Source: Kiloniellales bacterium (GTDB lineage Bacteria > Pseudomonadota > Alphaproteobacteria > Kiloniellales > JAKSDN01). From it: a stretch of DNA of 64,000 nucleotides. The notes under the pieces are model-generated. The model ran no database searches, was not told the origin of the DNA, and saw nothing but the letters and a program-made list of their open reading frames with translations. The stretch lies in contig JANQLT010000074.1 in the NCBI GenBank assembly GCA_028280455.1, forward strand, positions 1-64,000, written 5' to 3'. Both the position numbers and the translations under genes were made by a program. Shown here one piece after another: positions 38,475 through 47,471 of this stretch. Positions within the stretch are counted from its first letter, which is position 1, and each line of letters begins with the position of its first letter.

Positions 38475-39173
38475 TTACTGCGGCGCCCCGCCACCCCCGC
38501 CGAGCCCGAAGATGAAGAGCAGCAGAATGACGACGACGATCAGGCCCGTCACCCAGACGCCGGTCTTGACGCCGGCGCCGACGTTGGGGTCGTCGATCGG
38601 CTCGGGCGGGCCGTGGTGGCCGCCGTGGTCGTCGGCGTGCTCCGCCTGGGCGCCGGCGCCGTGGCTCGCGGCGGCAGCCGCTGCAACGGCCGCCTCGGCC
38701 TGGGGCGCGGCGTCTTCGGCTTCTTCAGCGGCCGGCTGGGCGACATGCTCTTCGAGGTTGGCGAAGAAGTCGCCGGCGAGCTTCTTGGCGGTGCCGTCGA
38801 TCAGGCGGCTGCCGATCTGGGCGAGCTTGCCGCCGACCTGGGCGTCGACCTCGTAGGTCAGCAGGGTGCCGTCGCCGTCCTCGGCGAGGTTGACGGTCGC
38901 GCCGCCCTTGGCGAAGCCGGCCGCGCCGCCCTTGCCCTCGCCGCTGATCCGGTAGCTCTCCGGCGGGTTGAGGTCGGAGAGGGTGACCGAGCCCTGGAAC
39001 TTGGCCGCGACCGGGCCGACCTTGGCCTTCACCTTGGCGTTCATCTCCGTGTCGGAGACCTTCTCGATCTCCTCGCAGCCGGGGATGCAGGCCTGCAGGA
39101 CCTCCGCGTCGTTGAGCGCCGCCCAAACGGTCTCGCGCGGCGCGGCGATCCGCTGTTCTCCGGTCAAATGCAT
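38475..39173 (-). CDS. coxG: CoxG-like SRPBCC protein with C-terminal membrane anchor
   Basis: 232 residues. Residues 1 to about 145 form a CoxG/SRPBCC domain (MHLTGEQRIAAPRETVWAAL, LQACIPGCEEIEKVSD, SYRISGEGKGGAAGFAKG). A flexible Ala/His/Pro linker leads to one C-terminal helix (VWVTGLIVVVILLLFIFGL) and a Gly-rich tail. CoxG recruits CO dehydrogenase to the membrane and, in recent work on mycobacteria, carries menaquinone to the enzyme. It is 9 kb from coxSLM, separated by the polyamine operon. Confidence 0.9.
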   Translation of the reverse strand: MHLTGEQRIAAPRETVWAALNDAEVLQACIPGCEEIEKVSDTEMNAKVKAKVGPVAAKFQGSVTLSDLNPPESYRISGEGKGGAAGFAKGGATVNLAEDGDGTLLTYEVDAQVGGKLAQIGSRLIDGTAKKLAGDFFANLEEHVAQPAAEEAEDAAPQAEAAVAAAAAASHGAGAQAEHADDHGGHHGPPEPIDDPNVGAGVKTGVWVTGLIVVVILLLFIFGLGGGGGAPQ

Positions 39174-39285
39174 GGCGGCCCTCGCTTCCCCAGTCTGCGC
39201 TGTCTCTACCCGTCCTCGTCGGACGCCGCCAAGCTAGCGGCGGCGCCGGGGCCCGGCAAGCTGGGCAGCGTCGGCGCCTCTCGCC

Positions 39286-39750
39286 TCAGAAACGGATGAC
39301 CAGGACCTCGACCCGGCGGTCGGACTGCGCCTCGTCGTTGCCCAGCAGGTCGCTGACCAGGCCCTCGCCGAAGGCCTCGCCGCGGGTCGAGATGTCGAAG
39401 AGCTTGCGCGGCAGGCCCTGCTTCTCGAGGTAGGCCGCGACCGCCTCGGCGCGCCGGAGCGCCAGCTTCTCGTTGTAGGCAGCGTTGCCCTGCTTGTCGG
39501 CCTGGCCCTCGATGCAGATCTTCATGTTGGGGTTGCCGCGGTTCTGCTCGGCGACCTCGTTCAGCTCCTTCCGGTACTCGGGCTTGATCACCGTGCTGTC
39601 GGTGTCGAAGTGCACCACCGTCGGCGCCAGGGCCGTGCCGCCCTGCCGGTTGCAATCGGCCAGGGCCGCCCCCGCCGAGCCGAGCCATAGGGCCGCGGCC
39701 AGCGGCAGGACCAGCGGCCGAATCATCAATCCACGCATCTTGGTTCCCAT
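39286..39750 (-). CDS. OmpA-family peptidoglycan-associated protein
   Basis: 154 residues with a signal peptide (RPLVLPLAAALWLGSAGAALA) and an OmpA-like C-terminal domain (VVHFDTDSTVIKPEY, IEGQADKQGNAAYN, LALRRAEAVAAYLEKQGL, SDRRVEVLVIRF). It probably binds peptidoglycan non-covalently in the periplasm. AGGATGGG precedes the first ATG; internal Met residues 5 and 9 are alternatives. It lies next to the liv operon without an evident tie. Confidence 0.85.
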   Translation of the reverse strand: MGTKMRGLMIRPLVLPLAAALWLGSAGAALADCNRQGGTALAPTVVHFDTDSTVIKPEYRKELNEVAEQNRGNPNMKICIEGQADKQGNAAYNEKLALRRAEAVAAYLEKQGLPRKLFDISTRGEAFGEGLVSDLLGNDEAQSDRRVEVLVIRF

Positions 39751-39776
39751 CCCATCCTGGTTGATCCGATCCCCCG

Positions 39777-40676
39777 TCAGCCCCCCAGAAACAGCCGCCC
39801 GACCCGCTCGTCCCGCAGCAGGGCGTCGCCGCGGTCGGCCATGGCCAGGTTGCCGGAGACCAGCACGTAGCCGATGTCGGCGAACTCCAGGCCCTTCTTG
39901 GCATTCTGCTCGACCATGACAATGGTCTTGCCGTCCTTGCGCTGCAAGTCATGCAGGATCTCGAAGACCATGTCGATGAAGCGCGGCTCCAGGCCGATCG
40001 AGGGCTCGTCGACCAGGAGCACCTCGGGCTCCATGACCAGGGCGCGGGAGATCTCCAGCAGGCGGCGCTCGCCGCCTGAGAGCACCTTGGCCGCATGGGA
40101 GCGGCGCTCGGCCAGGCGCGGATACTTCTCGAAGATCTCCTCGGCCTTCCGCTTGGCCTGGGCCGTGGTCTCCATCAGGTAGCCGCCCATCCAGAGGTTC
40201 TCTTCCACGGTCATGGCCGGGAAGACGGACTTGTCCTGCAGGATGTAGGCGACACCCGCGTGACGCAGCTTGTCCTTGGAGGACATGCTCGTCACGTCGC
40301 GGCCGCCGACCGAGATGGTGCCGTCGAAGATGTTGGTGAAGCCGAAGATGGAATGCAGGATCGTCGACTTGCCGGCGCCGTTCGGGCCGATCAGGCAGAG
40401 CGACTGGCCCTTGCCGACCTGCAGGTTGAAGTCGTGCAGGATCTCCATCTTGCCGTAGCCGGCGCGCAGGTCCTTGATCTCGACCTGAACCTCGCCCTCG
40501 ACCAGCTCGGCGACGCGGCCCGGCGGCACGCCCGCCTCTGCAATCGCTTGCGCCTGGCGGTTGACCTCCTCGACCGAGATGACCGTCTCGACCGAGCCGA
40601 CGTGGTAGCCGCTGGCCCGCGTCGGGCCGTCGCCGGCGCGTGTCGTTCCTTCTTGCCGGTCGCTTTGCCCGGCCAT
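39777..40676 (-). CDS. livF: Liv-type ABC transporter ATPase (LivF-like) with N-terminal extension
   Basis: 299 residues, about 60 longer than usual LivF at the N-terminus. The ATPase has Walker A GPNGAGKST, signature LSGGERRLLEI and Walker B VLLVDEPSIGLEP. The extra stretch (to about residue 65, ending in EGEVQVEIKDLRAGYG) is hydrophilic and unlike known domains. The annotated ATG shares a base with the LivG stop (TGATG), which supports translation from there. It ends the livH-M-G-F order. Confidence 0.9.
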   Translation of the reverse strand: MAGQSDRQEGTTRAGDGPTRASGYHVGSVETVISVEEVNRQAQAIAEAGVPPGRVAELVEGEVQVEIKDLRAGYGKMEILHDFNLQVGKGQSLCLIGPNGAGKSTILHSIFGFTNIFDGTISVGGRDVTSMSSKDKLRHAGVAYILQDKSVFPAMTVEENLWMGGYLMETTAQAKRKAEEIFEKYPRLAERRSHAAKVLSGGERRLLEISRALVMEPEVLLVDEPSIGLEPRFIDMVFEILHDLQRKDGKTIVMVEQNAKKGLEFADIGYVLVSGNLAMADRGDALLRDERVGRLFLGG

Positions 40677-41419
40677 CAGTGGGCTCCCAGGTAGGCGTCG
40701 ATCACCCGCTGGTCGCTCTGGATCTCTTCGGGCGTGCCCTCGGCCAGCAGCTCGCCATGGGCCAGGCAGTAGATCCGCTCGGCCAGGTTCATGATCACCC
40801 GCATGTTGTGCTCGATGACGAAGAGGGTGATGCCGAACTCCTCGTTGGCCCGCTTCAGGCGGTCGATCAGGCCGTTGATCAGGGTCGGGTTGATGCCGGC
40901 GGTGGGCTCGTCGAGCAGCAGCACCCGCGGCTCGTTCATCAGGGCCATGGCGAACTCCAGCAGCTTCTGCTGGCCGAAGGAGAGGTCGCCGGAGATCAGC
41001 TTGCGCTTGGCATAGAGCCCGACGAACTCGAGCAGCCGCTCGGCGCGCTCCCGCGCCTCGGGCGGATGGGCCTGGAACATGCTGCCCCAGCGCGCGTTGC
41101 GGTGGGGCAGGGAGATCAGCATGTTCTGCATGCAGTCCATCTTGGAGTAGATGCGGGTCTGCTGGAAGGTGCGCAGCAGGCCGAGCCGGGCGATCTGCGG
41201 CACCCGCAGCTTGGAGATCTCCTGGCCCTCGAAGCGGATCGAGCCGGCGTCGATCGGGTGGTAGCCGACGATCGAGTTGAACAGCGTGGTCTTGCCGGAG
41301 CCGTTCGGGCCGATCATGCCGGTGATCTTGCCCTGCGGCACCGACAGCGAGATCTCCCGGTTGGCGCGCACGCCGCCGAAGGACTTCGAGACGCCCTCGA
41401 CCTCGATCTGCGGGGTCAT
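40676..41419 (-). CDS. livG: Liv-type ABC transporter ATPase (LivG-like)
   Basis: 247 residues. Walker A GPNGSGKTT, the LivG-type insertion with LLRTFQQTRIYSKM, signature LSFGQQKLLEFA and Walker B VLLLDEPTAGINP are all present. The true start is ATG 41419, overlapping the livM stop (ATGA); the ORF track extends through a shadow of livM. It works with LivF to energise amino-acid or amide uptake. Confidence 0.92.
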   Translation of the reverse strand: MTPQIEVEGVSKSFGGVRANREISLSVPQGKITGMIGPNGSGKTTLFNSIVGYHPIDAGSIRFEGQEISKLRVPQIARLGLLRTFQQTRIYSKMDCMQNMLISLPHRNARWGSMFQAHPPEARERAERLLEFVGLYAKRKLISGDLSFGQQKLLEFAMALMNEPRVLLLDEPTAGINPTLINGLIDRLKRANEEFGITLFVIEHNMRVIMNLAERIYCLAHGELLAEGTPEEIQSDQRVIDAYLGAH

Positions 41420-42501
41420 TCGGCGGCCCTCCGGGCGGCGCCGGCGTCGTCGCCGCCGCTGCCGTCGGCGGCCCGGTCGCGGTCCTCGACCACGATGCCG
41501 AAGAGCTCGGGCCACTTGTCCTGGGCCCAGCCGAGCAGGCCCTGCTGGAAGTAGACCACGTTGACGATGATCAGCAGCCCCAGGGCCACCCATTGCCAGC
41601 CGAGCAGGTGGGTCCAGGTGACCTCCTTGATGACGTGGAACAGGGTGGCGCCGATCACCGGGCCCCAGATCGTGCCCTTGCCGCCGAGCAGCGACATGAC
41701 GACCATGAAGATGCCGAAGGTGACGGTCGGGAAGGCGACCTCGAGCGGCTCGATGAAGCCGATCATGTTGCCGAAGATCGCGCCCGAGATGCCGAGGAAG
41801 AAGGCGGCCACGGCCCAGGCCACGGTCTTGTAGCGGAGGGTGTGGATGCCCATCGCCTCGGCCTTTTCCTCGTCGTCGCGGATGGCGTTGATCGCCAGCT
41901 TGAAGCGCGTCGTGTAGAGCCAGCGCAGGAACACGAAAGTGGCCACGGCGCTGGCCAGGCTGAGGAAGTAGAAGATCAGCGAGCGGTCGTCCGGCTCGCC
42001 CGGATAGACCGGCATGGAGATGCCGCCGCCGGCGCCGACCCACTCCCAGGCGCTGACCAGCTCGCCCGCGGCGATGGCGACGCCCAGGGTGCCGATGGCG
42101 AAGTAGGGCCCGCGCAGGCCGAACACGATCCAGCCGAAGATCACCGCGAGCAGGGCCGAGATCACCGCCGCGGCGACCAGGCCGACGGCGATCCCGGTCA
42201 GGTACTGGCTCATGGTCCAGTCGACCTTCACGGCGCCGAAGGCCGAGGTGTACTCGCCGACGTCGTAGTAGAGGCCGATCTGGACGACGGCCGAGATGTA
42301 CATGCCGGCGCCGAAGAAGAGGATGTTGCCGAGCGAGTTGTAGCCCATCTGGCCGCCCATCACGTCCCAGGTCAGGGCGAAGAGGATCATGATCCAGAGG
42401 ACGGCGACCTGCGAGGTGTAGGCCGGGAAGACCAGGGGCGCGAAGATGCCGGCGCCGAGCAGGAGGCCGTAGAGGCCGAGGCGGCGGGTCTCGACGTTCA
42501 T
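41416..42501 (-). CDS. livM: Liv-type ABC transporter permease (LivM-like)
   Basis: 361 residues, a multi-helix permease with LivM hallmarks (FALTWDVMGGQMGYNSLGNILFFG and LRGPYFAIGTLGVAIAAGELV, then INAIRDDEEKAEAMGI). The hydrophilic C-terminal tail of about 25 residues (EDRDRAADGSGGDDAG) is longer than usual. Start ATG 42501 overlaps the livH stop (ATGA). The substrate cannot be told; Liv-type systems import branched-chain amino acids, amides or urea. Confidence 0.91.
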   Translation of the reverse strand: MNVETRRLGLYGLLLGAGIFAPLVFPAYTSQVAVLWIMILFALTWDVMGGQMGYNSLGNILFFGAGMYISAVVQIGLYYDVGEYTSAFGAVKVDWTMSQYLTGIAVGLVAAAVISALLAVIFGWIVFGLRGPYFAIGTLGVAIAAGELVSAWEWVGAGGGISMPVYPGEPDDRSLIFYFLSLASAVATFVFLRWLYTTRFKLAINAIRDDEEKAEAMGIHTLRYKTVAWAVAAFFLGISGAIFGNMIGFIEPLEVAFPTVTFGIFMVVMSLLGGKGTIWGPVIGATLFHVIKEVTWTHLLGWQWVALGLLIIVNVVYFQQGLLGWAQDKWPELFGIVVEDRDRAADGSGGDDAGAARRAAE

Positions 42502-43400
42502 TGCACCACCTGGCGGATCCGGCTCTGCTGGATCTGGCGCCAGACCAGGACGGCGACCAGCAGCCCGACCACCGTCGCCTGCTGGAACTCGGCGCCGAGC
42601 ACGAAGCCGCTGTACTGCTCCGCCACGCCGAGCCCGAGCCCGGCCATGATCACCCCCGGCAGGTTGCCGAAGCCGGCCGCGGTCACGATCACGAAGGAGC
42701 GGATCGAATGGGTGATGCCGTAGAAGGGCTGGATCACCCAGATCATGGTGATCAGCACGCCGGCGGCGCCGCAGATCGCGGCGTTCAGCGAATAGGTGAA
42801 GGCATAGACCCGGTCGGTGTCGATGCCCATGATCTTGGCGGCGCGCGGGTCCTGCGCCGTGGCGCGGATCGCCTGGCCCATGCGGCTGCGCTTCATGAAG
42901 ACGACGATCGCCGCGGCCAGTCCGCCGGCCAGCAGGAAGGAGATCAGCTTGATGTCGGCGACGGTCACCTGGTTGCCGAGAATCGAGCGGATCTCGAAGC
43001 CGGACTCGGCCGTCTTCACCTCCGGTCCGTAGATCTGGTTCAAGACCTGCTGCACGACGATGGCGATGCCGAAGGTCGCCAGCAGCGAGGTGAAGAGGTC
43101 GCGGTCGATGACCCGCCGGATCACCAGGACGTAGACGATCCAGCCGAAGGCGAACATCACCACGAAGGCGACCGGCAGGCCGATGATCGGGTGCAGGCCC
43201 CACTCGGCGAGCGTGAAGGCGATGTAGCCGCCCATGATGACGAAGTCGCCCTGGGCCAGGTTCTTGACGTTCATCACGCCCCAGACCAGGGCCAGGCCAT
43301 AGGCGGCGAGGGCGAAAATGGCGCCGATGAAGAGCCCGTCCAGCAGGAGCTGGACGTTGAAGATCGGCGCGATGGTCAGCAGCGACAGGTTATCGAGCAT
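42498..43400 (-). CDS. livH: Liv-type ABC transporter permease (LivH-like)
   Basis: 300 residues with the LivH pattern (LFIGAIFALAAYGLALVWGVMNVKNLAQGDFVIMGGYIA near the N-terminus; RATAQDPRAAKIMGID mid-chain). It forms the channel with LivM. The binding-protein gene lies 107 bases upstream in the same orientation, the usual spacing for differential expression. Confidence 0.92.
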   Translation of the reverse strand: MLDNLSLLTIAPIFNVQLLLDGLFIGAIFALAAYGLALVWGVMNVKNLAQGDFVIMGGYIAFTLAEWGLHPIIGLPVAFVVMFAFGWIVYVLVIRRVIDRDLFTSLLATFGIAIVVQQVLNQIYGPEVKTAESGFEIRSILGNQVTVADIKLISFLLAGGLAAAIVVFMKRSRMGQAIRATAQDPRAAKIMGIDTDRVYAFTYSLNAAICGAAGVLITMIWVIQPFYGITHSIRSFVIVTAAGFGNLPGVIMAGLGLGVAEQYSGFVLGAEFQQATVVGLLVAVLVWRQIQQSRIRQVVQ

Positions 43401-43507
43401 GGACGGTCACGCTCTTGCCGTTTCGACGCGACGACAGGCGATCGTCCCCAGCCGTGGCGGGCCGGGGACGATACGCGATCTCGATTGCCGTTAGTACGAC
43501 GGACGCC

Positions 43508-44749
43508 TTAGTCGCTGGCCTGCCGCGGATAGTTGACGGGATGGGAGGCCCACTTGGAGGGCGCCACCACGTTGTAGCTCCCGTCCTGGATCTGCCGCAG
43601 CACCATCGGCTTGGCGATGTTGTTGCCGGCCTCCGAGAACTTGATCGGGCCGTAGAAGGTGTCCATCTCGGTCGCCGCGATGGCGTCGCGCACCTTCTCG
43701 ATGTCGAAGGAGTTGGCCCGCTCGAAGGCGTCCTTCCAGACCATCACCGCAGCCGAGGCCTGGGCGGACTGGTAGGGCACCGTGGTGTAGCCCTCGAAGG
43801 ACTCCTTGAAGAGCTTGTCGTAGTCGGCGGCCGTGCCGAACATCTCGTCCTCGTAGGACAGCGTCTCGGCCCACTGGGTCGAGCAGAGGATGTCGTTGGC
43901 GCCGGGCCCGAACTTGTCGGTCACCTTGGCCGCCTCGCAGTGGGTGATGGCCATCATCGGCACGTCGATCTTCAGCTCGTTGACCTGCCGCACCGCCGTC
44001 GCCGCGCCCTTCGAGTGGCCGGAGACGATCAGCAGGTCGGGCTTGAGCGCCTTGACCTTGGTCAGGGTCGCCGACATGTCGGAGAGGTCGCGCGGCAGCT
44101 TGTCGTCGATGACGATCTGCATGCCGTACTTGGAGGCATCGTCCATCACGCCGGCCCGCACGTCGAGCGAGAAGGGATCGTTTTCGAAGGCCATGGCGAT
44201 CTTGATGTCTTGCGGCTTCCGCCCCTCCTTCTGGGCGATCTCGGCGGCCAGATCGATGGCGCTGGCCAGGTACTGCTCGGAGGTCGAGAGCACCGCGAAG
44301 AGATACTTGTAGCCCTGGGTGAAGAGCGAGCGCGAGGCGCCTTCCGCCTCGACCATCGGGATCTTGTACTTCTCGGTGACCGGCGCGATCGCCTTGGTCA
44401 GGCCCGAGCTGTAGGGGCCGAGCATGAACTGCACGCCGTCCTGCTTGATCAGCCGCTCGGCGAGCTGCGCGCCGCGGGCCGGAGTCGACTCGTCGTCGTA
44501 GTAGACGACCTTGAGCTTGTAGGACTTGCCGCCGACCTTCACGCCGCCGGTCTCGTTGATCTTCTTGACCGCCAGCTCGTAGCCGTTCTGGGCGTGGACG
44601 CCGTTGGTGGCGTATTTGCCTGTGAGCGAGATGGCCGAGCCGAGGATGATGGTGTCGCCCTCGACCTTGGCCAGGGCCGAGCCGGCCCCGAGCGCCATCG
44701 CCGCGGACAATGCCGTAGCCGCAACGAGGGTCCTTCGCGTAGCTGCCAT
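43508..44749 (-). CDS. Liv-type ABC transporter substrate-binding protein
   Basis: 413 residues. The signal peptide (LVAATALSAAMALGAGSALA) leads to a Peripla_BP_6 domain (TIILGSAISLTGKYATNGVH, KLKVVYYDDESTP, IKIAMAFENDPFS, VPYQSAQASAAVMVWKDA). The ORF opens at 44842; the Met at 44749 has GGGAGGA about 7 bases before it. It is the only binding protein for the livHMGF set in this window. Similar proteins bind short-chain amides or branched-chain amino acids. Confidence 0.91.
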   Translation of the reverse strand: MAATRRTLVAATALSAAMALGAGSALAKVEGDTIILGSAISLTGKYATNGVHAQNGYELAVKKINETGGVKVGGKSYKLKVVYYDDESTPARGAQLAERLIKQDGVQFMLGPYSSGLTKAIAPVTEKYKIPMVEAEGASRSLFTQGYKYLFAVLSTSEQYLASAIDLAAEIAQKEGRKPQDIKIAMAFENDPFSLDVRAGVMDDASKYGMQIVIDDKLPRDLSDMSATLTKVKALKPDLLIVSGHSKGAATAVRQVNELKIDVPMMAITHCEAAKVTDKFGPGANDILCSTQWAETLSYEDEMFGTAADYDKLFKESFEGYTTVPYQSAQASAAVMVWKDAFERANSFDIEKVRDAIAATEMDTFYGPIKFSEAGNNIAKPMVLRQIQDGSYNVVAPSKWASHPVNYPRQASD

Positions 44750-44988
44750 GACGTGATTCCTCCCGGGTATTCTTGGCTTTTCGCCTTGGTTTCGGCCCCG
44801 CAGGGCGCGTTCGGCGCTCGCGGGGCCTATGCGAATGATCATATCGCGGCGCGAAATCGACGCAAGACCATGTCTCGCGGTGGGTCTCTCGCCGCACGTG
44901 TTGACGCGGCCGCTTCGGCGCTACGACCCTGCGGCTCTTCACCTGTTCGCAGGACATCAACGGTCGTTGATCTCCTGCGGACGGTGCC

Positions 44989-46005
44989 TCAATAGACGCA
45001 GGCGTTCTCGGCCATGTAGTCCGCGATCTCGATCTGGCCGACGACGATCTGCTTCTCGGCCAGCGCCAGAGCCTGCTTCATCTCGTCGGTGATCAGCGCC
45101 TCGTTGTGCTTGTCGAGGGCCCAGGCGACGCCGTCCTCGGCCAGGCCCAGGACCTTGAAGCCGGGCGCCCAGGTGCCGTCCATCGCCGACGTGAAGGCTT
45201 CGGCGACCGCCACGTCGACCCGCTTGACCATCGAGGTCAGCATGGCGCCGGGCTGCAGGTGGTTCTGGTTGGAGTCGACGCCGATGGCCAGCTTGCCGCG
45301 GTCCTTGGCGGCCTGATAGACGCCGAGCCCGGTGCTGCCGGCGGCGGCGAAGATGACGTCGGCGCCGCGGTCGAACTGGCTGACCGCCAGCTCGCCGCCG
45401 CGGGTCGGGTCGTTCCAGGCCGCCGGCGTGTTGCCGGTCATGTTGACCAGCACCTCGGCCTCGGCATCGACATGCTTGGCGCCTTGCTCGTAGCCGCAGG
45501 CGAACTTGCGGATCAGCGGCACGTCCTGGCCGCCGACGAAGCCGATCTTGCCGCTCTCGGAGGCCATGGCGGCCAGCATGCCGACCAGGAAGGAGCCTTC
45601 GTGCTCCTTGAAGACGACGGACTGGATGTTCGGCGCCTCGGCCACGCCGTCGATCAGGGTGAACTTCACCTCGGGCAGCTCGGCGGCCACGGTCTCGACC
45701 GCCGAGGTCTGCGCGAAGCCCACCGCGACGATGATCTCGGCGCCGCGCCGGGCCATGTTGCGCAGGGCCTGCTCGCGCTGCGCCTCCGTCGCCGGCTCGA
45801 ACTCGAGATAGTCGAGGCCGCTGTCCTTCTTGAAGGCCTCGGCGCCGTCGTAGGCGGCCTGATTGAAGGACTGATCGAACTTGCCGCCCATGTCGTAGAG
45901 CAGGCCGGGCGTGAACTCGGCCGCTCGTGAGGGCCCGTTCGCCAAAACCAGCGCGGTGGCCGCAAGGGCCAGGGCCAAGCCGCGTCCTCGTCGCTTCGTT
46001 GCCAT
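44989..46005 (-). CDS. BMP-family (PnrA/Med-like) ABC substrate-binding protein
   Basis: 338 residues from ATG 46005, which has GGGAGGCC upstream. Signal peptide LALALAATALVLANGPSRA; mature part FTPGLLYDMGGKFDQSFNQAAYDGAEAF, then IIVAVGFAQTSAVE and GADVIFAAAGSTGLGVYQAAKD, all typical of basic membrane protein family binding proteins for nucleosides. No BMP-type permease or ATPase gene is present in the window, so the protein is an orphan here, directly downstream of the TRAP genes. Confidence 0.88.
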   Translation of the reverse strand: MATKRRGRGLALALAATALVLANGPSRAAEFTPGLLYDMGGKFDQSFNQAAYDGAEAFKKDSGLDYLEFEPATEAQREQALRNMARRGAEIIVAVGFAQTSAVETVAAELPEVKFTLIDGVAEAPNIQSVVFKEHEGSFLVGMLAAMASESGKIGFVGGQDVPLIRKFACGYEQGAKHVDAEAEVLVNMTGNTPAAWNDPTRGGELAVSQFDRGADVIFAAAGSTGLGVYQAAKDRGKLAIGVDSNQNHLQPGAMLTSMVKRVDVAVAEAFTSAMDGTWAPGFKVLGLAEDGVAWALDKHNEALITDEMKQALALAEKQIVVGQIEIADYMAENACVY

Positions 46006-46094
46006 GCCGGGCCTCCCGTCCCGAGATTGTTCTCGGGAAGGGAAGCACGTTTCGGCAGTCTTGGGTATCCCTCGGCCGCCTCCAGTCAAGCCGC

Positions 46095-47468
46095 CTATTG
46101 CGTGATGATCTCCGGTCCCATCATCAGGGTCGGCAGCCAGGTCGAGACCCAAGGCACGTAGGTGACGATGATCAGGAAGATGAACAGGATGCCGAGCCAG
46201 GGCATGGCCGCGCGGACCACCCGCATGGTCGACATGCCGGCCACGCCAGAGGTGACGAAGAGGTTCAGGCCCACCGGCGGCGTGATCATGCCGATCTCCA
46301 TGTTCACCACCATGATGATGCCCAGGTGAATCGGGTCGATGCCGAGCGAGATGGCGATCGGGAAGACCAGGGGCGCGACGATGACGATCAGGCCCGAGGG
46401 CTCCATGAACTGGCCGCCGATCAGCAGGATGATGTTGACGATGACCAGGAACATGACCGGGCCGAAGCCGGCGCTCAGCATCGAGTTGGCGATCGCTTGC
46501 GGGATCTGCTCGTCGGTCAGCACGTGCTTCAGGATCAGCGCGTTGGCGATGATGAAGAGCAGCATGATGGTGAGCTTGCCCGCCTCGAAGAGCGTCTTCT
46601 TGGTGTCCGGGTGGACGAAGGCGTGGAACACGCCGATGACTTTCTGACCGATGGACATGGTCGCGCCGCGGCCCTCGGCGAAGGGCCCCATGTCGCGGTA
46701 GACGAAGTTGGCGATGACGAAGGCGTAGACCGCGGCGACGGCGGCGGCCTCGGTCGGCGTGAAGATGCCGCCGTAGATGCCGCCCAGGATGATGACGATC
46801 AGCGCCAGGCCCCAGGCCGCCTCGCGGATCGAGGCGAAGACCTCGACCCAGCCGGCCCAGTCCTGGGCCGGCAGGTTCCTGACCTTGGCCACGACGTAGA
46901 TGCCGATCATCAGCATCAGGCCGGCCATCAGCCCGGGGATCACGCCGGCCATGAACATGCGGCCGACCGAGACGTCGACTGCGGCGGCGTAGACCACCAT
47001 GACGATCGAGGGCGGGATCAGGATGCCGAGCGTGCCGGCGTTGCAGATCACGCCGGCGGCGAAGTCGGTCGTGTAGCCGACGCGGCGCATGCCGGCGATG
47101 ACGATGGTGCCGATGGCCACGACGGTGGCCGGCGAGGAGCCGGACAGCGCCGCGAAGAGCATGCAGGCGAAGACGCCGGCGATCGCCAGGCCGCCCTGGA
47201 AGTGGCCGACGCAGGCGATGGCGAAGCGGATGATGCGCCGGGCCACGCCGCCGGTCGACATGAAGGCCGAGGCCAGGATGAAGAAGGGGATGGCCAGCAA
47301 GGTGTAGTGGCCGTCGAAGGCGTTGAACAAGGTGCCGGCGACCGAGGCCAGGGAGGAATCGGACAGCAGCAGCAGGAAGACCATGCTGGCCAGGCCGAGC
47401 GAGATGGCGATCGGCACGCCGATGATCAGCAGGCCGATGACCATGGAGAAGAGCAGGAAGGCATCCAT
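46095..47468 (-). CDS. dctM: TRAP transporter large permease (DctM-like)
   Basis: 457 residues, a multi-helix DctM (MDAFLLFSMVIGLLIIGVPIAISLGLA opening; AALSGSSPATVVAIGTIVIAGMRRVGYTTDFAAGVICNAGTLGILIPPS core). It starts three bases after the dctQ stop. The insert between central helices (FVYRDMGPFAEGRGATMSIGQK) is somewhat long. It moves the bound acid using the Na+ gradient. Confidence 0.92.
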   Translation of the reverse strand: MDAFLLFSMVIGLLIIGVPIAISLGLASMVFLLLLSDSSLASVAGTLFNAFDGHYTLLAIPFFILASAFMSTGGVARRIIRFAIACVGHFQGGLAIAGVFACMLFAALSGSSPATVVAIGTIVIAGMRRVGYTTDFAAGVICNAGTLGILIPPSIVMVVYAAAVDVSVGRMFMAGVIPGLMAGLMLMIGIYVVAKVRNLPAQDWAGWVEVFASIREAAWGLALIVIILGGIYGGIFTPTEAAAVAAVYAFVIANFVYRDMGPFAEGRGATMSIGQKVIGVFHAFVHPDTKKTLFEAGKLTIMLLFIIANALILKHVLTDEQIPQAIANSMLSAGFGPVMFLVIVNIILLIGGQFMEPSGLIVIVAPLVFPIAISLGIDPIHLGIIMVVNMEIGMITPPVGLNLFVTSGVAGMSTMRVVRAAMPWLGILFIFLIIVTYVPWVSTWLPTLMMGPEIITQ

Positions 47469-47471
47469 GGC

